Assembly (NCBI GenBank): GCA_022561675.1
Contig: JADFQT010000135.1
Location: forward strand, 1-7,116
Reading direction: 5' to 3'
Length of the DNA: 7,116 nucleotides
Source of the DNA: Chloroflexota bacterium
GTDB lineage: Bacteria; Chloroflexota; Dehalococcoidia; Lucifugimonadales; UBA3495
This document shows positions 1 through 5,392 of the stretch, piece after piece. A model generated the notes under the pieces. The model had not been told where the DNA came from. It ran no database searches and was given only the letters and a program-made list of their open reading frames with translations. The position numbers and the translations under genes were made by a program. How positions within the stretch are numbered: position 1 is the first letter of the stretch; every line of letters begins with the position of its first letter.

Positions 1-384
1 GATTTTCGGGAGGAGTCCGGCCATCTGGGATTTGAACAAGCCCTGCCTGCCGATGCCTCCGCCGTCCTGTTTTTCATGACCGACCTGGAGGGGATATTGG
101 CTCGCTTGGGCAACCGCGGTTACCGGGTGGCGCAAATGGAGGCCGGCGTCCTGGGAGGAAGAATGTACCTGGGCGTCCATTCCCTGGGATTAGGCGCCTC
201 CGGGCTTACCTTTTATGACGACGCAGTCACCCAATTCTTCTCCCCCCATGCGGAGGGTAAGAGCACGATGTTTGTCCTACCCCTAGGCCGCAAGGCGGCA
301 ATAAATCGGGTGCGGCCCTTCCGGTCTAAAGTGGCGGCCAGGTTGGACGCCCTGGCCAGAGGCGCCGGCCGGAGCCGCAGCTAG
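1..384 (+). CDS. SagB/ThcOx-type nitroreductase family protein, C-terminal part (5' end outside window)
   Basis: The reading frame is open from the first base and ends at TAG 382-384, so about 127 C-terminal residues are present. The stretch GYRVAQMEAGVLGGRMYLGVHSLGLGASG followed by FYDDAV matches the late core of the FMN-dependent nitroreductase fold. There the family usually reads like '(R)Y..L.AGH..QNLYLAA.ALGLG....G.F.DD.v..ll', and the SagB/ThcOx branch has a 'GxRGYR' lead-in like the GNRGYR seen here. These enzymes oxidise azoline or similar substrates, or reduce nitro/quinone compounds, using FMN in the cytosol. The last ~30 residues are basic and look like a non-conserved tail. An internal ATG at 76 is not the start, because the homologous sequence continues upstream of it. 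The next gene lies 241 nt downstream. Substrate is unknown. The family call is fairly safe; the SagB subgroup is inference from memory. Confidence 0.75.
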   Translation, partial: DFREESGHLGFEQALPADASAVLFFMTDLEGILARLGNRGYRVAQMEAGVLGGRMYLGVHSLGLGASGLTFYDDAVTQFFSPHAEGKSTMFVLPLGRKAAINRVRPFRSKVAARLDALARGAGRSRS

Positions 385-412
385 CCGGGTCCTCACTTAA
401 CGGTCCTTAAAT

Positions 413-554
413 CTTTAGCCAAACACGGCTAGGGGGCCACCGCTTGGGGAAATCCCCCAGCTTCAGTAATTTCTTCAAGGGTCAATAGATAGCCCTTCCC
501 CGTCGAGCTATGCCTTTCACCTCAAATAAGGGGCTCGCCCCCTGTCCCTTAGGG
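413..554. other. Intergenic cluster of short inverted repeats
   Basis: The spacer 385-625 contains no convincing gene but several small hairpins. They are CTTTAGCC/GGCTAGGG at 413-434 (8 pairs including two G-U, loop AAACAC); GCT-T-GGGG/CCCC-AGC at 442-461 (7 pairs with one bulged T, followed by a moderately T-rich stretch); AAGGG/CCCTT at 477-497; GGGGC/GCCCC at 530-541; and CCC/GGG around 546-553. The 442-461 hairpin could be a weak terminator for the nitroreductase gene. The group could also be a structured leader of the small downstream gene. No riboswitch class is recognised, and in GC-rich spacers short stems also occur by chance. Confidence 0.3.
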
Positions 555-625
555 GTATCAACTCTTATGGGCCGGGCCTCAGTGGTTTAATCTAGTACAT
601 AACCTATAGGAATGGGATGTAAGAC

Positions 626-796
626 ATGACTGACGGGCCTCAAAGAACCGCCAAGACTATCCGCATTTACGAGGATGCTTACCACCAGGCTCGCGTCGCG
701 GCGGTAACGTCTAAGAAGAGCCTGGGGCAGTGGTTGGAAGAGGCCATTAGCGAGAAGCTGGCCAAGGAGGAAACCGCCGGCAAGTACGGCAGCTAG
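626..796 (+). CDS. Small ribbon-helix-helix (Arc/CopG/HicB-like) DNA-binding protein
   Basis: A 56-residue protein starts at ATG 626 and ends at TAG 794-796. An in-frame TAA at 620-622 fixes ATG as the earliest usable start. The sequence KTIRIYEDAYHQARVAA (residues 10-26) fits the RHH pattern of a short beta strand (TIRI) followed by helix A. SLGQWLEEAISEKLAKE (32-48) fits the turn and helix B, with the typical 'S.. .W.eeAi.e.l' pattern of HicB/CopG-like antitoxins and small repressors. RHH proteins act as dimers of intertwined strands that read the DNA major groove. There is no toxin-like partner next to it. The next gene, the histidine kinase, begins 64 nt downstream on the same strand with no evident terminator between, so it may be an autoregulatory repressor of the signalling cassette; that role is inference. 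The upstream AGGAA at 608-612 is a weak, distant ribosome site. Confidence 0.7.
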   Translation: MTDGPQRTAKTIRIYEDAYHQARVAAVTSKKSLGQWLEEAISEKLAKEETAGKYGS

Positions 797-860
797 CCGC
801 CCTTTGGCGATGGCTCGGGCCAATTCCCCAAGCTGCTGATACCACGGAGAATCAAAAACA

Positions 861-2111
861 ATGAGCATACTGGTAGTCGATGATCTGCCGGATTTCCGGC
901 AATTGATGCAAGCAGTCCTGGAAGATGCGGGATATAGTGACGTTATCACCGCCGGATCGACTCAGGAGGCGTTTACAATTCTGGGGCTGGATGACCCGTC
1001 CCTCCCAACTCCTGGAGTTGATCTAATCCTTCTGGATATCAACATGCCGGAAACGGACGGAGTTGAAGCCTGCCAGCGCATAAAAAGCGTGTCTAAATTA
1101 AGGGATATTCCTGTGATAATGGTCACCGGTGTTGCCGCCGAAGAAAAATTGGAGCAGGCCTTCAGCGCCGGAGCGACCGACTACATCCTCAAGCCTACCA
1201 ATCCGGCGGAGATGATAGCCCGCATCGGCTCTGCCTTGGAGTTGAAGCAGGAGATGGAGCGGCGCAGGTCCGGCTATGTCAGCGATTTGGAGGAGAAAAA
1301 TCGCGAGCTAGAGCTGGCGTTCATGGAACTGGAGAAGAAGAATGAGGAACTTGAAGAAGCCTCCCGCGCCAAGACCCAAATACTCTCCACCGCCACCCAC
1401 GAGCTGAAAACGCCCCTCACCAGCATAATCGGCTACATCGACATTATCCTAATGCGCCAAAACAAGGTGGGGCCGCTGAACGAGAAACAGCAGCGGTACC
1501 TACAGACCGCTCAAAGAAACAGCTATCGTCTGAAATCCCTGGTCGACGACCTGCTCGATATTTCTAGAATAGAATCCGGCGGACTGGAGCTGACACCGGC
1601 CGAGTTGGAGCTATGGCCGGAAATCGAAGAGATCGTCACCGGCATGCAGACCCAATTAAACGACAAAAACATTGACCTGGTGCTAGACATTCCTCAGGAC
1701 ATTTGCCCGGTGTTGGCGGATAAGCTGCGACTGGGCCAGGTAATAAGCAACCTTTTGAGCAACGCCTGTAAATACTCTCCCCAAGGGGCCCGGGTAACCA
1801 TACGGGCCAGAGAGGAAGATGCGGGGGTTCGCATCGATGTGTCCGATACCGGCATCGGAATCTCTCCGGAAGACCAGGAGCGGCTCTTTACCAAGTTCTT
1901 CCGCGCCGATAACTCATCGACCCGGGAGGTCTCGGGCAGCGGGCTGGGTTTGTACATCACAAAGCACCTTATAGAGGCCCACGGCGGCCGCATCTGGGCC
2001 AGCAGCCAGATAGGCCAGGGCACGACCTTCAGTATCAATTGGCCCAAAGCGGGCCAAGATGCCGCCGTTCAGGCTGCCCAGCGGCCGGCCCGGCCGGTTT
2101 CCCAAGTATGA
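861..2111 (+). CDS. Soluble receiver-first hybrid sensor histidine kinase
   Basis: The 416-residue protein starts at ATG 861 behind GGAGA 846-850. Residues 1-125 form a receiver: acidic pair D7/D8, phosphoacceptor D59 in LILLDINMP, T89 and K111-P112. Residues ~127-175 are a charged coiled-coil linker (EEKNRELELAFMELEKKNEEL). The HisKA helix follows with H180 in the H-box STATHELKTPLTSIIGY. The HATPase_c domain spans about 283-396, with the N-box N297/N301, G1 box DTGIGI (329-334), F-box RLFTKFFR and G2 box GSGLGL (359-364). All catalytic positions are intact, so it should autophosphorylate H180. No transmembrane segment or PAS/GAF sensor is seen; its input is probably phosphorylation of its own receiver or a protein partner. 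The tail after ~396 is Ala/Pro/Gln-rich. It is followed after 20 nt by the receiver-ATPase gene, its probable phosphotransfer target. Domain calls are secure; the partner assignment is inference. Confidence 0.95.
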   Translation: MSILVVDDLPDFRQLMQAVLEDAGYSDVITAGSTQEAFTILGLDDPSLPTPGVDLILLDINMPETDGVEACQRIKSVSKLRDIPVIMVTGVAAEEKLEQAFSAGATDYILKPTNPAEMIARIGSALELKQEMERRRSGYVSDLEEKNRELELAFMELEKKNEELEEASRAKTQILSTATHELKTPLTSIIGYIDIILMRQNKVGPLNEKQQRYLQTAQRNSYRLKSLVDDLLDISRIESGGLELTPAELELWPEIEEIVTGMQTQLNDKNIDLVLDIPQDICPVLADKLRLGQVISNLLSNACKYSPQGARVTIRAREEDAGVRIDVSDTGIGISPEDQERLFTKFFRADNSSTREVSGSGLGLYITKHLIEAHGGRIWASSQIGQGTTFSINWPKAGQDAAVQAAQRPARPVSQV

Positions 2112-2131
2112 GCCCGGAGTCGTTCTGAGCC

Positions 2132-3481
2132 ATGCCATCATACCGCGTGCAGGGGCGAAACCTGCTGAAAGGAAAGAAGGGTATTGTACCCGTGGCCACT
2201 GTATTGGTCGTAGATGATGAATGGGATATCCGAGAGCTCCTCTCGGACATAATTACCGACGCCGGACTGGGGGTGATTCAAGCCGAAAACGGCGAAGTCG
2301 CCCTGAAACGCGCCCAGACCGACCTTCCGGACCTGATCTTGCTGGACGTCTGGATGCCCGGTTTCGACGGCTTCCAGGTTTTAGAGAAACTTCGGGAGAA
2401 CCAGAGTACCCGGCACATTCCGGTAGTGCTTTTGACCGCCATGCCACCCTTCCAGGGTGAGAAGGAAGGTCTGGAGTGGGGCGTTACCCACTACATCCAC
2501 AAGCCCTGGGAAGCGGGCGTGGTAGAGGCTACTGTGCGGGTCGTCCTTCGGGAGGCGGTTGCCATGAAAGGCAGCTCGGGAGCCGCCGGCCTGGAGAGCA
2601 GCCACGACCCGTCGGATAACCGAGAAGATGGTTCCAAGCACGCCGAAGAAGAGGTCGTGGAATTGCCGGTGGATTCCAAAAACGTTGACGTGAAAACCCC
2701 GGAAGTTAGCATTTTTCAAGAGCCCCGGGCTCTGGCTGGCTTGAGGTCCGGGCGGAGACGCCGCCGAGCGGAGGATGGACAGGAGGACAGAATCCGCACC
2801 GCCGACCGCTTGAAGACCCTGGAACAAAAAATGGGTGGTGGGCTGCCAGTGGGCTCCCTGAACCTGGCGGTGGGCGCCGCTGGGTCGGGCAAAAGTGTCC
2901 TCTGCGAGCACCTGGCCTACGGAGCTCTCGTAGGTGGTTTTGAAGTGGCCTATTTTACCTCGGAACACACACCGGACTCACTGACGACCCAGATGGCATC
3001 CATAGGCTTGGATACTGTCACATTTTTGGGCGACGGGTCGCTTCAGATTTTCCCAGTACCGGACCCGGTTGAGGGGGAAGACAGCGCACCGATGTTGGGT
3101 CAACTGTCCCTGGCCATCGAACAGCTCTCCCAAGATTCTCAGTTTATCGTGGTCGATTCCATTACCGACCTGGCCGGGTCCTGCAGCGAACAAAACGTCA
3201 TCGCCTTTTTCAGCGCCGGGCGCCGTCTCACAAACCAGCGGAAAACCGTAATGATGTCGATCCACAACTATGTGTTCAGTTCGGATATGTTTTCCCGTCT
3301 CCGCAACCTGTGCGACGGGTATTTCACCCTCAACTCGGAGCAGGTAATGGGTCGCCCGATGCGTACCCTGGAGATCAATAAGATCAATACAACCGAGTTG
3401 ATTACAGAAAATCTGGTCAGCTTTGTGGTCGAACCGGAAATCGGCATGAGAGTCATTCCTCTGAGCAGGTCCAAGGCCTAG
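2132..3481 (+). CDS. Response regulator receiver fused to an ArlH/FlaH-like (KaiC-superfamily) ATPase
   Basis: 449 residues from ATG 2132; a GTG at 2192 (residue 21) is a strong alternative start, giving a protein that begins directly at the receiver. Receiver, residues ~22-142: acidic D28/D29/E30, phosphoacceptor D72 in LILLDVWMP, T102 and K124-P125, all intact. Residues ~146-220 are a charged, low-complexity linker with an Arg run. The ATPase, ~222-449, has a KaiC/FlaH-type entry (GGGLPVGSLNLAVG), Walker A GAAGSGKS (248-255), a conserved-looking YFTSE (274-278), and Walker B FIVVDSITDL with D342. The C-terminal VEPEIGMRVIPLSRSKA closely resembles the end of archaeal ArlH (FlaH), the hexameric nucleotide-binding subunit of the archaellum motor. 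I recall that ending as SFDVEPxxGLKIIPLSxAKA; it is not a database result. GvpD- or KaiC-type relatives are the alternatives. The gene sits between a kinase and a CheY-like receiver, so phosphorylation probably gates the ATPase. No other archaellum gene lies in the window. Confidence 0.88.
   Translation: MPSYRVQGRNLLKGKKGIVPVATVLVVDDEWDIRELLSDIITDAGLGVIQAENGEVALKRAQTDLPDLILLDVWMPGFDGFQVLEKLRENQSTRHIPVVLLTAMPPFQGEKEGLEWGVTHYIHKPWEAGVVEATVRVVLREAVAMKGSSGAAGLESSHDPSDNREDGSKHAEEEVVELPVDSKNVDVKTPEVSIFQEPRALAGLRSGRRRRRAEDGQEDRIRTADRLKTLEQKMGGGLPVGSLNLAVGAAGSGKSVLCEHLAYGALVGGFEVAYFTSEHTPDSLTTQMASIGLDTVTFLGDGSLQIFPVPDPVEGEDSAPMLGQLSLAIEQLSQDSQFIVVDSITDLAGSCSEQNVIAFFSAGRRLTNQRKTVMMSIHNYVFSSDMFSRLRNLCDGYFTLNSEQVMGRPMRTLEINKINTTELITENLVSFVVEPEIGMRVIPLSRSKA
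2171..2194 (+). promoter_or_regulatory. Ribosome-binding site and alternative GTG start of the receiver-ATPase gene
   Basis: A purine-rich GGAAAGAAGG at 2171-2180 precedes an in-frame GTG at 2192-2194 by 11 nt. Starting there would give MATVLVVDDEWD, the usual N-terminus of a receiver domain, with no extension. ATG 2132 has only a GGAG at 2116-2119, 12 nt away, and would add 20 basic residues (MPSYRVQGRNLLKGKKGIVP) that resemble no receiver sequence. I favour the GTG biologically but annotate the longer frame so that nothing is lost. Confidence 0.5.
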
Positions 3482-3503
3482 GACCGGGACCAACGAGGGT
3501 AAC

Positions 3504-3893
3504 GTGACTACCATTCTTGTAGTAGAGGACGATCAGGACATCCGGTTTCTATTGTCCGAGACCGTATCTGACCTGGGGTACGATGTATTGGAGGCGGCCG
3601 ATGGGGAAACCGGATTTCGTAGGGCCATGGAGGAGCATCCGGATGTGATTCTGCTGGATGTGATGATGCCGGTGATGGATGGATTTCAGGTTCTGGAAAA
3701 GCTGAAGGAGCATGCCGAAACCCACCCTATGCCGGTTATCATGGTGAGCGCCCGGGGGCAGGAGCAGGATATTATGAGGGCTATGCGGGGCGGCGCTTGG
3801 GGCTACGTTATCAAACCTTGGAACCAGGATGACCTGGAGTCGAAAATCAACAATGCGGTGGAGGAGGTTCTCCAGGAACGGGGCGAGCTTTAG
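3504..3893 (+). CDS. Single-domain CheY-like response regulator
   Basis: 129 residues from GTG 3504, with GAGGG at 3495-3499 (4-nt spacing) and TAG at 3891-3893. The whole protein is one receiver: acidic E8/D9/D10, phosphoacceptor D52 in VILLDVMMP, S82 at the switch Ser/Thr position, and K104-P105. There is no output domain, so it must act by protein-protein contact (as CheY or Spo0F do) or as a phosphate sink or relay. It shares DGFQVLEKL(K/R)E and a KPW motif with the receiver of the preceding ATPase fusion, indicating that the two arose by duplication or see the same kinase. It begins 22 nt after the ATPase stop and is the last gene of the cassette. With only receivers and one kinase present and no HPt protein, a simple branched transfer from the kinase to both is the most economical model; that is inference. 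Confidence 0.93.
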   Translation: MTTILVVEDDQDIRFLLSETVSDLGYDVLEAADGETGFRRAMEEHPDVILLDVMMPVMDGFQVLEKLKEHAETHPMPVIMVSARGQEQDIMRAMRGGAWGYVIKPWNQDDLESKINNAVEEVLQERGEL

Positions 3894-3977
3894 CGTCGCG
3901 GTGCCGCCGAATGCGCCTGGCCCATGGGTTTACTTTCCTTTGGCTTTTCTGCCTTGTATCCCACTATGGAGTAACAC

Positions 3978-4214
3978 TCAAGCCAACAGGACTGCGCCGG
4001 CAACGGAAGATGCTGTCGTTCCCACACTAAGAAATGGGCCGGGCACGGGGCCGGGAAGGGACGGCAAAACGCTTCCGTTTGAGGCCACCGCGACAGCTGC
4101 CAGAGCGGACAACGCCACGGCGACCAGGACCAAGAGCCAGATTTCTGTTCCCTTCCAGCTGGACGCACCTCCCGCAATCTACCCCAGCATAATCAAGTAG
4201 CACCAGGGCTTCAT
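3978..4214 (-). pseudogene. Possible remnant of a small membrane-anchored protein gene
   Basis: On the minus strand an ATG at 4214-4212 reads MKPWCYLIMLG and hits TAG at 4181-4179. The same frame then stays open for 66 codons to TGA 3980-3978. That second part contains TEIWLLVLVAVALSALAA plus VAVA, a good 20-residue hydrophobic helix. It is followed by a Pro/Gly-rich stretch (VLPSLPGPVPGP) and a small-residue end. High G/C at third codon positions across the helix is coding-like. There is no ATG between the TAG and the helix, so it is either a gene broken by one nonsense change, a start at an unusual codon, or chance. It lies beyond the terminator of the TPR gene and would need its own promoter. 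No family is recognised; confidence is low. Confidence 0.25.
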
Positions 4215-4255
4215 GGATCAAGCCTCACCGGTCATCACCGCTTGAGAAATTAGGC

Positions 4256-4296
4256 AAAAAAATTGCTCATCCTGAACCAAGCGCGAATGAGCAATT
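4256..4296 (-). terminator. Intrinsic terminator downstream of the TPR gene
   Basis: Perfect 10-bp inverted repeat AATTGCTCAT (4261-4270) / ATGAGCAATT (4287-4296) with a 16-nt loop. Read on the minus strand, the hairpin ends in a run of seven T (complement of A 4256-4262), the classic intrinsic terminator layout. It lies about 57 nt past the stop of the minus-strand gene at 4353. On the plus strand the stem is followed by GAACCGATTATTTT, so any termination of the opposing cassette would be weaker. Confidence 0.85.
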
Positions 4297-4352
4297 GAAC
4301 CGATTATTTTCCCCGGATTATTTCCTCTGGAGAACCTATTTACAAGGTTGAA

Positions 4353-5135
4353 TTACTCTTCCCATTCCTCCCCGTTTTCGTCCCGGTCTATGACCACAAC
4401 TGCCTCTTCATCTTCATCCAGCTCGCCATCCTCAACGTAGCGCATCAGGCTTTCACCCAGGTAAATCCGATTGTCGCCTCTTCCCTTGGAGGGGAAGGAA
4501 CATACATCATGTAAAGATGGATGCCGGTAAATTTCCCGAATGATGATTGTTATCCCCTGCTCTTTGACTCCAATCACCGCTGCCTGATAGCGATTACCAC
4601 CATTCATCAGCCGGATAAGCCTGCTGGCCAATTTCGGCTCGACCCGCCCCAAATACTCATCTTCGCGTACGGAGACAACTATCGCGTTTTTGTCTACGTT
4701 GAGGGTTAGCGGCTCACCCGGACCGATACTGGCAACTATTGGGCCGGTAGCCGCCTTTTGCAACATGGTGATGCCGGACTTCCCGCTTTCCTCAATGAAT
4801 AGTTGGGGAACTCCACCGGATTTTCGAGTCTTCTGCGCCGGATTGGGCGCAGCCTCCAGTTGGTCCAGCCGTCCCAGGTTTTTCTTGGCGATGGAGTTGT
4901 AGGGAGCCAACTGGACCACTCTGGCCAGTACGGCCTTGGCCTCGGAATATTTACCCAATTCCATCAGCGACTTGCCCAGCCGGTTCATCGCCTCAACATC
5001 ATCCGGAGATTTTTCCAAGATGGTCCGGTTGAGCTCAGCGGCCTCGGCCCATTCGCCGTTCAGCGCCAGGGATATGGCCTTCTTACCCGGATCATTCTTC
5101 GAGTTGGTAGTGAGGGGGTTCCTGGTTAGCTCCAT
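4353..5135 (-). CDS. Tetratricopeptide-repeat protein with possible HIRAN-like domain and acidic tail
   Basis: 260 residues from ATG 5135-5133, with AAAGGA and GGAG just upstream (GGAG spaced 10 nt). The frame can be extended to a TTG at 5195, but that start lacks a ribosome site. Residues ~16-81 form about two TPR units (ALNGEWAEAAELNRTILEKSP; MNRLGKSLMELGKYSEAKAVL, then VVQLAPYN), helical pairs that bind other proteins. After a polar linker (~92-108), residues ~140-205 include NAIVVSVREDEYLGRVEPKLA and a run of strands. This recalls a HIRAN-type beta domain ('NAI.V....g..lGyvp..la..la.ll..g'), a fold found in nucleic-acid-binding proteins; that match is tentative. The end (235-260) is very acidic (DGELDEDEEAV; DENGEEWEE). 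No signal peptide or membrane helix, so it is cytosolic. It is a single-gene unit with its own promoter and terminator. Function unknown. Confidence 0.85.
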   Translation of the reverse strand: MELTRNPLTTNSKNDPGKKAISLALNGEWAEAAELNRTILEKSPDDVEAMNRLGKSLMELGKYSEAKAVLARVVQLAPYNSIAKKNLGRLDQLEAAPNPAQKTRKSGGVPQLFIEESGKSGITMLQKAATGPIVASIGPGEPLTLNVDKNAIVVSVREDEYLGRVEPKLASRLIRLMNGGNRYQAAVIGVKEQGITIIIREIYRHPSLHDVCSFPSKGRGDNRIYLGESLMRYVEDGELDEDEEAVVVIDRDENGEEWEE

Positions 5136-5280
5136 GTTCCTTTGACTCCATATTGCGGACGGTTCAACCACTTTTTTAAGAATGGTTCGGCCCAAAAATT
5201 AGCCATTAAAAATGCTTATATAACTAGTTACACCAAGTTCATACATAGGGTCAAGGGAGTTTTCCCCTAAAATCGCCAAG

Positions 5281-5309
5281 ATTATACCCTCAAGATTGCT
5301 CCATACCAA
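5281..5309 (-). promoter_or_regulatory. Sigma70-type promoter for the TPR gene
   Basis: On the minus strand TTGGTA (5309-5304) is followed by a 17-nt spacer and a perfect TATAAT (5286-5281). Transcription would start near 5274, leaving a leader of about 140 nt before ATG 5135. The leader contains a perfect 10-bp palindrome TAACTAGTTA at 5221-5230, which could be an operator or chance. The promoter lies inside the 257-nt gap after the glycosyltransferase gene, which suits independent expression of the TPR gene. Confidence 0.6.
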
Positions 5310-5392
5310 GGGCGAATCAGAGCGGAGTTTTGCCAAATTTTCAGCTAACCTGTCCCCAGTTGTAACCCGCCTTTTCCCTTGCCAGGGTCCCT

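Larger units (their letters stand above)
3894..4352. other. 459-nt spacer between convergent genes
   Basis: This stretch separates the plus-strand signalling cassette from the minus-strand TPR gene. It holds the minus-strand terminator at 4256-4296 and a possible gene remnant on the minus strand (3978-4214). No good terminator for the plus-strand cassette is visible: CCCATGGG at 3922-3929 followed by a pyrimidine-rich stretch is only a palindrome without a loop. The 8-mer GATTATTT occurs twice at about 4302-4323, just downstream of the TPR gene. The plus-strand frames here give low-complexity Ala/Thr/Pro-rich peptides with no recognisable domain, so I do not call a plus-strand gene. Confidence 0.6.

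Noticed and set aside
573..642. Direct repeat CGGGCCTCA at 573-581 and 634-642 as a repressor operator
   Set aside because: Only 9 bp, in GC-rich DNA, with one copy inside the coding sequence; mentioned with the RHH finding but not called as a site.
2381..2968. 195-residue minus-strand frame opposite the receiver-ATPase gene
   Set aside because: The plus strand codes for clear receiver and Walker motifs here; the antisense frame has no recognisable pattern and follows the codon phase of the real gene.
3911..4029. Plus-strand 39-codon frame starting MRLAHGFTFLWLFCLVS, resembling a signal peptide
   Set aside because: No ribosome site, very short, basic remainder without pattern; likely chance in the spacer.
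5225..5254. Second promoter candidate TTGACC-18-TAACTA on the minus strand
   Set aside because: The -10 box is poor and half of it belongs to the TAACTAGTTA palindrome; the TATAAT promoter at 5281-5309 is much better.
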